A stretch of DNA of 22,782 nt from an uncultured Collinsella sp. (GCA_959027945.1 CAUFRO010000031.1:1-22782), one strand, 5' to 3'; counted from the first letter of the stretch, positions 1-7,219 are shown. The notes: generated by a model not told the origin, from the letters alone. Numbers and translations are program-made.

Positions 1-63
1 TGCCAAAAAGGGACAGGTTTATTTTGGTCGGTTTTATCTGGGTAAACGTGGCCGTCTATCGCA

Positions 64-125
64 ATGTAGTCGTTGGGGACGTTCTTGTTTGAGTAGTCGT
101 TTAAGAACGTCCCCAACGATTGCAT
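64..125. repeat. Long intergenic palindrome A
   Basis: The core arms CGTTGGGGACGTTCTT (71-86) and AAGAACGTCCCCAACG (103-118) are perfect 16-base complements separated by 16 bases. Pairing continues outward, with two G-U pairs, to 64 and 125. There is no T tract on either side, so it is not a standard intrinsic terminator. It resembles a dispersed intergenic palindrome (REP- or MITE-like); copy number cannot be judged from one window. Confidence 0.75.
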
Positions 126-130
126 AGCAT

Positions 131-194
131 GAGAGTGGATAATCTCCCGGTTTGAGCCTGCATCCAAGCTTAAAGTGGGAGATTATCCACTCTC
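131..194. repeat. Long intergenic palindrome B
   Basis: The arms GAGAGTGGATAATCTCCC (131-148) and GGGAGATTATCCACTCTC (177-194) are perfect 18-base complements around a 28-base centre. The centre can itself pair (TTTGAGC at 151-157 with GCTTAAA at 168-174, one G-U). It starts 5 bases after palindrome A and ends 23 bases from the pdxT stop. On the minus strand it would be the first large hairpin after pdxT, but no T run follows, so a terminator role is unproven. Confidence 0.8.
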
Positions 195-217
195 GTTTCG
201 TTTGTTGATTTCGATGC

Positions 218-805
218 CTACATTTGTAGGAACAGTTCGTGGAGGCGCGTGTCGTCGTCGAGCTCGGGGTGGAAGGTTACGCCGAGCTGGTTGCCCTGAC
301 GGGCGGCGACGATGCGGCCGTCGACTTTCGCTAAGGCCTTGGCATTGCCGTGCACTTCGACGATGCGGGGTGCACGGATAAATGTTAATGGCACTTCACC
401 GTCGATGCCGGACACCTGGCCCTTGGTGCGAAAACTGCCGAGCTGTCTGCCATAAGCGTTGCGCTCAACGAGTACGTTCATGGTTGCTAGGCGCGGCGTT
501 CCCTTATCGTCGTGTGCGGCAAGATCGCGCGCCAATAGAATCAAGCCGGCGCAGGTGCCAAGGACGGGCATGCCTTCAACAATGTGGGTGCGAAGCTCCT
601 CGAGCATGCCTAGCTCATCAAGCAGCTTCCCTTGAACGGTAGACTCGCCGCCGGGAAGTACCAGACGGTCAAAGTCCTGCTTCAAATCGGCCGCCTGCCT
701 CAGCTCAATACAACGTGCGCCCAGCTCGGATAGTCTTGCCTCGTGCTCGGCAAAAGCACCTTGGACCGCCAGCACGGCGACCGTTTGGTCTGCATAATCG
801 CTCAT
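218..805 (-). CDS. pdxT: PdxT, glutaminase subunit of PLP synthase
   Basis: This is the glutaminase half of the DXP-independent pyridoxal 5'-phosphate synthase. It hydrolyses glutamine and channels ammonia to PdxS in a cytosolic complex. The 195-residue length is normal for the family. The class I amidotransferase triad is visible: the nucleophile Cys85 in LGTCAGLILLA, and His179 and Glu181 in TFHPEL. The oxyanion-region PGGEST motif lies at 51-56. The ATG at 803-805 is preceded by AAAGGA at suitable spacing. The gene starts 20 bases after the pdxS stop, so the two are one operon. A short palindrome (CCTACA/TGTAGG, 217-230) overlaps its stop codon. The identification is secure. Confidence 0.97.
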   Translation of the reverse strand: MSDYADQTVAVLAVQGAFAEHEARLSELGARCIELRQAADLKQDFDRLVLPGGESTVQGKLLDELGMLEELRTHIVEGMPVLGTCAGLILLARDLAAHDDKGTPRLATMNVLVERNAYGRQLGSFRTKGQVSGIDGEVPLTFIRAPRIVEVHGNAKALAKVDGRIVAARQGNQLGVTFHPELDDDTRLHELFLQM

Positions 806-825
806 GTGCGATCCTTTCTGCTGGA

Positions 826-1716
826 CTAGCGCCCGCGCTCCTCCATGATGATTTCGATCTCGTCGGCGTTGATGCCGACCATGGCCTCGCCCAGGTCCTC
901 CGAAAGCTCGGCGATGAGTTTGGCGTCGGTGAAGTTTGCCACGGCCTTGACGATGGCGCCGGCGCGCTTGGCGGGGTCGCCGCTCTTAAAGATGCCCGAG
1001 CCGACAAAGACGCCTTCGGCGCCCAACTGCATCATAAGCGCGGCGTCGGCGGGGGTCGCTACGCCGCCGGCGGCAAAGTTCACGACGGGAAGCTTTCCCG
1101 TGGCATGGACCTCGCGCACCAGCTCGACCGGAACCTGCAGTTGCTTGGCTGCCTCAAAGAGCTCGTCGTCGCGCAGGGCAACAACGTCGCGGATCTGCTT
1201 TTGGATTTTGCGCATGTGACGCACGGCCTGAACGACGTCGCCCGTACCCGGCTCACCCTTGGTGCGAATCATCGTGGCGCCCTCGGCAACACGGCGCAGC
1301 GCCTCGCCCAGATCGCGGGCGCCGCAGACAAACGGCACGTCAAACTGGGTCTTGTCGATGTGATAGACGTCATCGGCAGGGGAGAGAACCTCGGACTCGT
1401 CGATGTAATCGATCTCGATAGCCTGCAGGACCTGCGCCTCGACAATGTGACCGATGCGGCACTTGGCCATAACGGGGATGGAGACGGCCTCTTGGATGCC
1501 CTTGATCATCTTGGGGTCGCTCATGCGCGAGACGCCGCCTGCGGCGCGGATGTCGGCCGGGATGCGTTCGAGTGCCATGACGGCGCAGGCGCCTGCCTCC
1601 TCGGCGATGCGCGCCTGCTCGGGTGTAGTGACGTCCATGATGACGCCGCCCTTGAGCATCTGCGCGAGTTCGCGATTGAGTTTGACGCGATCGGCCTTGC
1701 TGGTCTGTTCTGCCAT
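826..1716 (-). CDS. pdxS: PdxS, PLP synthase lyase subunit
   Basis: PdxS builds pyridoxal 5'-phosphate from ribose 5-phosphate, glyceraldehyde 3-phosphate and ammonia supplied by PdxT. In known members it is a dodecameric (beta/alpha)8 barrel. The 296-residue product shows the family landmarks: Asp28 in VIMDVT, the imine-forming Lys85 in PVMAKCRIGH and Lys153 in MIRTKGEPGTGD. I chose the ATG at 1714-1716 because AAGGGAG lies just upstream and the protein then begins MAEQTSKADRVKLN, as expected for the family. An upstream in-frame start would add 14 atypical residues. It is the first gene of pdxST, transcribed away from pdxR. Confidence 0.97.
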   Translation of the reverse strand: MAEQTSKADRVKLNRELAQMLKGGVIMDVTTPEQARIAEEAGACAVMALERIPADIRAAGGVSRMSDPKMIKGIQEAVSIPVMAKCRIGHIVEAQVLQAIEIDYIDESEVLSPADDVYHIDKTQFDVPFVCGARDLGEALRRVAEGATMIRTKGEPGTGDVVQAVRHMRKIQKQIRDVVALRDDELFEAAKQLQVPVELVREVHATGKLPVVNFAAGGVATPADAALMMQLGAEGVFVGSGIFKSGDPAKRAGAIVKAVANFTDAKLIAELSEDLGEAMVGINADEIEIIMEERGR

Positions 1717-1799
1717 GGTTGCTCCCTTGGTTGGCATGTGCATTGCTTGACGGAACATCCTATCGGGGAGCTGGGTATGGCAAAATACTCAGTTTTCGA

Positions 1800-1850
1800 G
1801 ATAATAATAAGGTCAGCCTAATACCAGGTTGAACAGCTCGATAAGGTCAG
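1800..1850. promoter_or_regulatory. pdxST/pdxR control region with direct repeats
   Basis: The sequence ATAAGGTCAG occurs twice in the same direction, at 1807-1816 and 1841-1850, 34 bases apart. A degenerate relative, ATACCAGGTTG, lies between them at 1821-1831. A plausible minus-strand promoter for pdxST has -35 TTCAAC (1828-1833), an 18-base gap and -10 TATTAT (1804-1809). A plus-strand -10 for pdxR may be GATAAT (1800-1805). MocR/PdxR regulators commonly bind spaced direct repeats, so these are candidate operators. The second copy abuts the pdxR ribosome site, which would suit autoregulation. Function is inferred. Confidence 0.45.
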
Positions 1851-1861
1851 GTGGCAAACTC

Positions 1862-3277
1862 ATGCTTGACTACAATTTGGAAAAACGTGGCGAGGCATCG
1901 CTCTATGAGTATGTTTACCAGCAAATTCGAGATGATATTGTTGCTGGCCGTATTGCGGCGGGGGAGCATCTGCCGTCTAAGCGCGCCTTTGCCAGTCATC
2001 TGGGAATCAGTGTCATTACTATCGAGAATGCATATAGCCAGTTACTTGCCGAGGGCTATATTTGCTCAAAGCCGCGGCGTGGCTACTACGCTTGCAAGCT
2101 TCCGGATGCACCGGTTTTGCCTTTGGCTTCGGAGGGCATCGACCGAGATGCCGTCTCTGTGGGCCCCAGCGTGCATGATGTCAACGGACAGGTCGAGCGA
2201 TTCGATGCGCTTTCTCCTTCCGCTTTGGAGGCGGCGCGGCTTTGGCAAAGCGCGCTACGGGCGACGCTGGCATCCGAAGACGAGCGCGAAATCTTTTCGC
2301 CCGCACCGGCGCAGGGCACCGCTCGGCTGCGACGCGCAATTGCTCACCATCTGCGCGGGACAAGGGGTATGAATGCCGACCCCAACAACATCGTTATCGG
2401 TGCGGGCGCCCAGCTGCTCGATACCATGTTGGTTCAGTTGCTTGGCGCGGACAAGGTGTATGCCGTCGAGGATCCAGGCTATTTGCGCTTGACGCGCATC
2501 TATCAGGCCATGGGTTGCGAAGTGCGGCATATCCCGTTGGATGCTGAGGGCGTGGACTTGAGCGCGCTGCAGAAAACCGGGACCGATGTCCTTCACCTGA
2601 TGCCGTCTCATCAGTATCCGACCGGTCTTGTGACGAGCATTGCACGTCGCTATGCGTTGCTGAGCTGGGCCGCCGAGCGGCCAGGTCGGTATCTCATCGA
2701 AGACGACTTTGATTGTGAGTTTCGCCTTGCCGGCAAGCCGATTCCCGCGCTCGCGTCGATCGATGCCGCCCAGTCGGTTATCTACACCAACACGTTTTCG
2801 AAGAGCCTTTCATCGGCGTTGCGTTTGGCGTACATGGTGCTGCCCGATGAACTAATGGAGAGGTTTAAACGCAACCTTGGTTTCTACGCCTCGTCGGTAA
2901 GTTCTGTTGATCAGGTTGCCTTGGCGCGTTTGCTGGAATCGGGTGATTACGAGCGACATGTGAACCGCGTGCGCGCTCGTGCTCGTGGGGCGCGTGATGG
3001 CCTGGCGGCGCTTGTACGGAAAACGTTTCCGGCAGGGGAGGTTTCGATCGATCATGCAGACGCGGGCCTTTACTGCACTGTTGCCCTGGCCGAGGACAAG
3101 GCAGGGGAGAGTTTCGCGAAGGCTCTCGCTGACGCTCGTATTTCCTATGTCAACATCGCCGATTGCCTGTGGACGGGTGATCGGGCATCGACTAAGAACG
3201 CTCCATCTCGCGTCCTCATACAATACGACGACCTGAGCTCTCAGTCGCTCAGTGTTCTTCAGGAGCAACTGCAATAA
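1862..3277 (+). CDS. pdxR: MocR-family PLP-dependent regulator (PdxR-like)
   Basis: This is a GntR-type winged helix (about residues 12-78, SLYEYVYQQIRDDI...GYYAC) fused to a fold-type I aminotransferase-like domain that binds pyridoxal phosphate. The predicted PLP lysine is Lys314 in TNTFSKSLSSALRL; the IEDDFDCEF segment supplies the expected Asp. The divergent position next to pdxST strongly suggests PdxR, which senses PLP and controls its synthesis; activator or repressor cannot be told. I chose the ATG at 1862 because AGGTGG precedes it and MLDYNLEKRG is the usual family opening. A TTG 33 bases upstream is less likely. Length is 471 residues. A hairpin terminator follows at once. Confidence 0.9.
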   Translation: MLDYNLEKRGEASLYEYVYQQIRDDIVAGRIAAGEHLPSKRAFASHLGISVITIENAYSQLLAEGYICSKPRRGYYACKLPDAPVLPLASEGIDRDAVSVGPSVHDVNGQVERFDALSPSALEAARLWQSALRATLASEDEREIFSPAPAQGTARLRRAIAHHLRGTRGMNADPNNIVIGAGAQLLDTMLVQLLGADKVYAVEDPGYLRLTRIYQAMGCEVRHIPLDAEGVDLSALQKTGTDVLHLMPSHQYPTGLVTSIARRYALLSWAAERPGRYLIEDDFDCEFRLAGKPIPALASIDAAQSVIYTNTFSKSLSSALRLAYMVLPDELMERFKRNLGFYASSVSSVDQVALARLLESGDYERHVNRVRARARGARDGLAALVRKTFPAGEVSIDHADAGLYCTVALAEDKAGESFAKALADARISYVNIADCLWTGDRASTKNAPSRVLIQYDDLSSQSLSVLQEQLQ

Positions 3278-3284
3278 GCCAACG

Positions 3285-3318
3285 AAAAGGCCCGAACCAA
3301 TACGGTCCGGGCCTTCTT
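3285..3318. terminator. Bidirectional terminator between pdxR and rubrerythrin
   Basis: AAGGCCCG (3287-3294) pairs with CGGGCCTT (3308-3315). The stem continues with ACC/GGT inside one mismatch around a 5-base loop. T-rich sequence follows on the plus strand and TTTT on the minus strand, fitting the two convergent genes. Confidence 0.85.
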
Positions 3319-3349
3319 CGAGCTAGAGGTTATGTCTCAGGCTGCTGGC

Positions 3350-3910
3350 TTAGCCAAAGTAGCGCTTGAGCAGGCCGGCGAAAGCCTTGCCGTGGCGAGC
3401 CTCGTCGCGAGCCATCTCGTGCACGGTGTCGTGGATGGCATCGAGGCCAGCGGCCTTGGCGCGCTTGGCAAGATCGGTCTTGCCGGCGGTGGCGCCGTTC
3501 TCGGCCTCAACGCGCATTTCGAGGTTCTTCTTGGTGGAGTCGGTCACGACCTCGCCTAGGAGCTCAGCGAACTTGGCGGCGTGCTCGGCCTCCTCGTGGG
3601 CAGCCTTCTCCCAGTACAGGCCGATCTCGGGATAGCCCTCGCGATGAGCGACGCGAGCCATGGCCAGGTACATACCGACCTCAGAGCACTCGCCCTCAAA
3701 GTTGGCGCGCAGATCGGCAACGATGTCCTCGGAGACGCCCTCCATCTTGGCGACGCCCACGACGTGCTCGGCAGCCCACTCGAGCTGGCCCTCCTCCTGC
3801 TTCAGGAAGCGAGAGCCGGGAACGCCGCACTGGGGGCACTTGAAATCCTCGGGCAGCTGGTCGCCGTCGAACTCTTCCACATAACCGCAAACGGGGCAAA
3901 CAAACTTCAT
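3350..3910 (-). CDS. Reverse rubrerythrin (N-terminal rubredoxin, C-terminal diiron)
   Basis: Rubrerythrins reduce hydrogen peroxide in the cytosol of anaerobes. This 186-residue protein has the reversed order. The rubredoxin-type FeCys4 site comes first (Cys5 and Cys8 in CPVCGY, Cys25 and Cys28 in CPQCG). A ferritin-like four-helix domain follows, with carboxylate/His motifs FEGECSE (around 72), HEEAEH (105-110) and DEARHG (169-174). I chose the ATG at 3908-3910: AAAGGA precedes it and the protein opens directly with the rubredoxin fold. A longer frame would add 31 Arg/Asp-rich residues of untranslated-leader type. It is monocistronic, with its own promoter and a structured leader. A direct electron donor is not visible nearby. 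Confidence 0.93.
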   Translation of the reverse strand: MKFVCPVCGYVEEFDGDQLPEDFKCPQCGVPGSRFLKQEEGQLEWAAEHVVGVAKMEGVSEDIVADLRANFEGECSEVGMYLAMARVAHREGYPEIGLYWEKAAHEEAEHAAKFAELLGEVVTDSTKKNLEMRVEAENGATAGKTDLAKRAKAAGLDAIHDTVHEMARDEARHGKAFAGLLKRYFG

Positions 3911-3945
3911 GATTCGATCCTTTCGATCGATGGCGATGGTGCGCT

Positions 3946-3976
3946 CGTCCGGTCCCGTAAGGGCCCTCTCCGGACG
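3946..3976 (-). promoter_or_regulatory. Hairpin in the rubrerythrin mRNA leader
   Basis: CGTCCGG (3946-3952) and CCGGACG (3970-3976) form a perfect 7-bp stem. A second small stem, CCC/GGG (3954-3956 with 3961-3963), lies inside. It falls within the roughly 80-base leader between the predicted promoter and the start codon. It might affect message stability or translation; it matches no riboswitch that I recognise. Confidence 0.4.
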
Positions 3977-3994
3977 TGCGTCTTGACGAGTTCT

Positions 3995-4022
3995 ATTATC
4001 CATAAATGAGACCGAATGTGAA
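3995..4022 (-). promoter_or_regulatory. Predicted sigma-A promoter of rubrerythrin
   Basis: Read on the minus strand, TTCACA (4017-4022) and GATAAT (3995-4000) are separated by 16 bases. Each matches the consensus at five of six positions. This is the best promoter upstream of the rubrerythrin gene. I saw no clear PerR or Fur box. Confidence 0.5.
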
Positions 4023-4089
4023 GCCTATTAGGAATGATTTTTAATAAAACAATTTAAGCATGTGTAGATGTTGATTGATTAACGATTGC

Positions 4090-4120
4090 TAGACCTCGTG
4101 CGACCTCCGATGAGTACAAT
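4090..4120 (+). promoter_or_regulatory. Possible promoter of the ADH/ALDH operon
   Basis: A good -10 hexamer, TACAAT, lies at 4115-4120, about 47 bases before the adhesive start of the operon. The best -35 is weak (TAGACC at 4090-4095, 19-base gap). Flanking inverted pieces, GTTGATTG at 4070-4077 and CAATCAAC at 4140-4147, may be chance. Confidence 0.35.
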
Positions 4121-4166
4121 CGGTCGAGCAAATGTTGACCAATCAACAAATGAAGGAGCTTCCTTT

Positions 4167-5387
4167 ATGCATCTAGCCCGCCGCGCCTGGTGCCGAACGT
4201 ATCAAACGGTTTTTCGCATCGCATTGCCGGTGCTGCCCTATACCGAGCCACGCATTTTAGAGCACGCTGAGGAAGTGCCCGCAGTGCTTCAAAAGCGTTC
4301 AATACACCATGTTCTTATCGTGACAGATCCCGGCATTGCCCGTCTGGGGCTCACGGCGCCGCTCGAGACAGCGCTCGCGTCCAAGGGAATTAGCGCTGCG
4401 GTCTATGCCGAAACACGTGCGAACCCCACGGTCTCAAACGTGGAGGAAGCGGCATCTCTGTATCGAGAGAGCGCCTGCCAGGCCATTATCGGCTTTGGCG
4501 GCGGTTCGGCCATGGACTGCGCCAAGGGCGTGGGCGCGCGCATCGCGCAGCCAAAGAAGCCCATCAACAAGATGCGCGGCCTGTTGCGTATCCATCGTCG
4601 CCTGCCGCTGCTCATCGCCGTTCCCACCACGGCGGGCACGGGAAGCGAGGTCACGCTTGCAGCGGTAATTACCGACGACGAGACGCACTACAAGTATCCC
4701 ATTAACGACTTTGTGCTGATCCCGCGCTTTGCGGTGCACGACCCCGAGTTTACGCGCGGCCTGCCCGCCTCCATTACGGGGCAAACGGGCATGGACGCCC
4801 TGACACATGCCGTCGAGGCCTTTATCGGGCGCAGCACCACGCCCTATACGCGCAAGATGGCGCGCCAGGCGGTGCAGCTCATCCACGACAATTTGCTCGA
4901 GGCCTATGAGTGCGGTGGCAACATGCGTGCGCGCCGCAATATGCTTTCGGCGGCGTATAAAGCGGGCGTTGCCTTTACGCGCTCTTATGTTGGATACGTC
5001 CATGCCATCGCGCACAGCCTGGGCGGGCGTTACGGGATTCCCCACGGCTTGGCCAACGCCATCATCCTGCCGCACATGCTTCGCGCCTATGGCGAAGCTG
5101 CTGCTCCCAAGCTCGCCGATCTCGCCCGCATGGCCGGCATTGCGCCGGCTAATGCGCTGGACAACGTGGCTGCTGAGGCCTTTATCGATTGGGTCGACCG
5201 CATGAACGCCGCCTTGGGCATACCCAAATATGTGACGGGCATTCGCCGCTCCGACATTCCTGAGATGGCGGCGCATGCCGATGCCGAGGCCAATCCCCTG
5301 TACCCCGTTCCGCTTTTAATGGACCGTTTGGAGCTCGAGCATATGTACGAGGTCGTTGCGGGTGGTATGTTTGAAGACGAGAACTAG
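4167..5387 (+). CDS. Iron-containing (group III) alcohol dehydrogenase
   Basis: This cytosolic NAD(P)-dependent dehydrogenase interconverts an alcohol and its aldehyde or ketone. The 406-residue protein has the nucleotide-binding GFGGGSAMDCAKG (109-121), the PTTAGTGSEV signature (153-162) and the metal ligands expected for Fe-ADHs: Asp210 and His214 in GMDALTHAVEAF, His279 and His293 in HAIAHSLGGRYGIPHG. The ATG at 4167 has GAAGGAG upstream; a TTG 81 bases earlier would add an unlikely extension. The next gene, an aldehyde dehydrogenase, begins 8 bases after the stop, so the pair is an operon. The substrate cannot be read from sequence; a fermentative alcohol/aldehyde role is inferred. Confidence 0.93.
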   Translation: MHLARRAWCRTYQTVFRIALPVLPYTEPRILEHAEEVPAVLQKRSIHHVLIVTDPGIARLGLTAPLETALASKGISAAVYAETRANPTVSNVEEAASLYRESACQAIIGFGGGSAMDCAKGVGARIAQPKKPINKMRGLLRIHRRLPLLIAVPTTAGTGSEVTLAAVITDDETHYKYPINDFVLIPRFAVHDPEFTRGLPASITGQTGMDALTHAVEAFIGRSTTPYTRKMARQAVQLIHDNLLEAYECGGNMRARRNMLSAAYKAGVAFTRSYVGYVHAIAHSLGGRYGIPHGLANAIILPHMLRAYGEAAAPKLADLARMAGIAPANALDNVAAEAFIDWVDRMNAALGIPKYVTGIRRSDIPEMAAHADAEANPLYPVPLLMDRLELEHMYEVVAGGMFEDEN

Positions 5388-5395
5388 GAGGGCCC

Positions 5396-6775
5396 ATGAA
5401 CACCGAGGAAATCGCGCGCATCGTTGCCGATCAGCGCGCCTATTTTAAGACGCACGCCACGTTTGATGTCGATGCTCGACGTCGTGCGCTCGTGAGTTTA
5501 CGCGATGCGGTGCGGGCCCACGAGGCCGATATTGCCCATGCGCTCAAGACCGATTTGGGAAAGTCGCATGACGAGGCGTATATGTGCGAGATCGGCACCT
5601 CGCTTTCCGAGATTCGTTATCAGATTGCGCATGTGGCTCGATGGAGTCGCTCGCGCCTGCGTCCGTGTGACCTCGCCAACGCCGTGAGTGTGTGCAAGAC
5701 GCAGTCCGTGCCCTATGGCGTCACACTCATCATGGCTCCGTGGAACTACCCGTTTTTACTGACGCTCGAGCCACTCGCCGGCGCCCTTGCCGCGGGCAAT
5801 ACCGTGGCCATCAAGCCGAGCGCCTATGCTCCGGCATCGAGCGCGGTGCTCAAGCAAATCTGTGAAGAGGCATTTGATCCGCGCTTGGTGACGGTCGTCG
5901 AAGGCGGGCGTGCCGAAAACGAAGCGTTGCTCGATGAGTGCTGGGACAAGATCTTCTTTACCGGTAGCGTTCCGGTCGGCAAGCTCGTCATGGAGCGTGC
6001 AAGTAAAAACCTCACACCCGTGACGCTTGAGCTGGGCGGAAAGAGTCCCTGCATCGTGGATGCGACGGCTAACTTGGAGGTCGCGGCACGCCGTATCGCC
6101 TTTGGTAAATGGCTCAACGTGGGGCAGACCTGCGTGGCGCCCGACTACCTGCTGGTCGATGCGCGCGTGCACGACGAGCTGCTGGACCTCATCAAGGAGG
6201 AGGCCCGCCGCATGTTTGGCGAGCATCCGCTCGACAATGAGAATTACGGTCATATTGTCAACGCCAAGCATTTCGCGCGCGTGCGCGGGCTGATCGATCC
6301 CGATAAGGTCGTGCTTGGAGGTACCGCGCGCGAGACTTCGCTCAAGATCGAGCCGACGATTTTGGATGGCGTGTCCCCCGATGACGCCGTGATGCAGGAG
6401 GAGATTTTCGGCCCCATCTTGCCGGTGCTGACGTTTGAGAGCCTAGACGAGGCCGAGACGTTTATTACGGATCGTCCGACGCCGCTGGCCCTGTATATCT
6501 TTAGCCAGGACCGTGAGGTTCAGCAGCGCTTTGTGCGTTACGTGCCCTTTGGTGGTGGCTGTGTTAATGACACCATTATGCATTTGGCCACGAGCCATAT
6601 GGGCTTTGGCGGCATGGGGGCGAGCGGTATGGGACAGTACCATGGACGCGAGAGCTTCGATACGTTTAGCCACAAGAAGAGCATCGTGAACAAGGCAACG
6701 TGGCTGGACGTGCCGTTCCGCTATGCCCCTTACGCAAGCTGGAAGCACAAGTTCGTGCGCATGTTTGTGCATTAG
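5396..6775 (+). CDS. Aldehyde dehydrogenase, class 3-like
   Basis: This enzyme oxidises aldehydes to acids with NAD(P). The 459-residue length fits the short class 3 (ALDH3) branch. Visible motifs are APWNYPF (114-120, catalytic-region Asn117), LELGGKSP (211-218, general base Glu212), GQTCVAPD (243-250, nucleophile Cys246) and EEIFGPILPV. The C-terminal tail ends in an aromatic/basic segment (SWKHKFVRMFVH), as some ALDH3 proteins do. The ATG at 5396 follows AGGAGG 8 bases after the dehydrogenase stop, showing tight coupling. Together the two genes could take an alcohol through the aldehyde to an acid, or detoxify the aldehyde. The operon ends at a hairpin terminator. Confidence 0.93.
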   Translation: MNTEEIARIVADQRAYFKTHATFDVDARRRALVSLRDAVRAHEADIAHALKTDLGKSHDEAYMCEIGTSLSEIRYQIAHVARWSRSRLRPCDLANAVSVCKTQSVPYGVTLIMAPWNYPFLLTLEPLAGALAAGNTVAIKPSAYAPASSAVLKQICEEAFDPRLVTVVEGGRAENEALLDECWDKIFFTGSVPVGKLVMERASKNLTPVTLELGGKSPCIVDATANLEVAARRIAFGKWLNVGQTCVAPDYLLVDARVHDELLDLIKEEARRMFGEHPLDNENYGHIVNAKHFARVRGLIDPDKVVLGGTARETSLKIEPTILDGVSPDDAVMQEEIFGPILPVLTFESLDEAETFITDRPTPLALYIFSQDREVQQRFVRYVPFGGGCVNDTIMHLATSHMGFGGMGASGMGQYHGRESFDTFSHKKSIVNKATWLDVPFRYAPYASWKHKFVRMFVH

Positions 6776-6799
6776 AATCAGATGACATAGGGATAAACA

Positions 6800-6838
6800 A
6801 AGTGGCCGCCCCCGCGTAAGCGAAGACGGCCACTTCTC
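6800..6838. terminator. Terminator after the ADH/ALDH operon
   Basis: AAGTGGCCG (6800-6808) pairs perfectly with CGGCCACTT (6827-6835). The 18-base loop can pair a little more. The plus side is followed by TCTC; the minus side has the better T-rich tail (TTTGTTTAT), so it may work in both directions. Confidence 0.8.
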
Positions 6839-6841
6839 ACA

Positions 6842-7021
6842 ATGAAAACGTGTATCGGAGTTGGCAAGACCCGCTGCCACGGGTGCCATCCGTGTTCCTA
6901 TCTTATCTGCAAGCGTTCCGTCGCGCAAGCGTTGCGGCAAACGATTGAAAGACGCAGACAGGATGAATTTGTGTCCGCACGGGCCCGTAGGCTTCTCAAC
7001 TACGTTGTGGATGCTCGCTAA
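6842..7021 (+). CDS. Possible Cys-rich small protein, 59 aa
   Basis: An open frame from ATG 6842 to TAA 7019-7021 encodes 59 residues. It starts MKTCIGVGKTRCHGCHPC and has cysteines at 4, 12, 15, 18 and 23, followed by a basic helical-looking tail. The clustered CxxCxxC looks like a metal or iron-sulphur site, and the stop lies 18 bases before the start of the next small gene. Against it, there is no Shine-Dalgarno site, the ATG sits 7 bases after a terminator stem, and the codons include rare AGA/AGG. The DNA could instead be leader or a structured RNA. I do not recognise a family. Treat it as a candidate only. Confidence 0.27.
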   Translation: MKTCIGVGKTRCHGCHPCSYLICKRSVAQALRQTIERRRQDEFVSARARRLLNYVVDAR

Positions 7022-7039
7022 TCGGTAATGGAGGCGCAC

Positions 7040-7219
7040 GTGTTTGATGACGATGACCTGTTCGATCTGGTAGACGATCCGTTTGAGTGGGATTTGCTGC
7101 TCGATGACGATGAGTTGGAGCAGGACCGCAAAAAGCAAAAGGATAAGAACGCCCGGGGTAAAGGTTCGAATAAAAAGGACAAGCGCCGCCGAGGTCTGTT
7201 CGGTGGGCTCTTTGGGTAA
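7040..7219 (+). CDS. Small acidic/basic two-part protein, 59 aa, unknown
   Basis: The frame runs from GTG 7040 to TAA 7217-7219. I prefer this GTG because TGGAGG lies 5-6 bases upstream; the in-frame ATG at 7028 has no ribosome site. The product has three parts: an Asp/Glu-rich hydrophobic first half (residues 1-29, FDDDDLFDLVDDPFEWD), a Lys/Arg-rich stretch (30-51) and a GLFGGLFG tail. There is no membrane segment or signal peptide. The charge split could let it self-associate, or bind nucleic acid or a basic partner; this is speculation. Regular codon use argues that it is a real gene. It belongs to no family that I know. Confidence 0.6.
   Translation: MFDDDDLFDLVDDPFEWDLLLDDDELEQDRKKQKDKNARGKGSNKKDKRRRGLFGGLFG

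Larger units (their letters stand above)
1..217. other. Gene-free stretch with palindromic elements
   Basis: I see no convincing coding frame here. The first 60 bases are AT-richer than the surrounding genes and could be the arm of a further repeat cut by the window edge, which cannot be tested from this window. The rest is almost filled by two long inverted repeats at 64-125 and 131-194, described separately. The stretch lies downstream of the 3' end of pdxT, which runs on the minus strand. Confidence 0.6.

Noticed and set aside
715..1821. Long plus-strand open frame opposite pdxT and pdxS
   Set aside because: It is a shadow of the conserved pdxST genes in GC-rich DNA. It has no ribosome site, and its protein resembles no family.
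4070..4147. GTTGATTG and CAATCAAC as an operator of the ADH operon
   Set aside because: Eight-base arms 62 bases apart in AT-rich DNA can arise by chance, and no regulator gene is adjacent.
6842..7027. Minus-strand stretch with GAGCAT, GAGAAGCC and ACACA, reminiscent by eye of parts of 6S RNA, ending at a terminator
   Set aside because: I could not form the long closing stem and central bubble that define 6S RNA, and no promoter is evident. Short shared words can be chance; an Rfam search would settle it.
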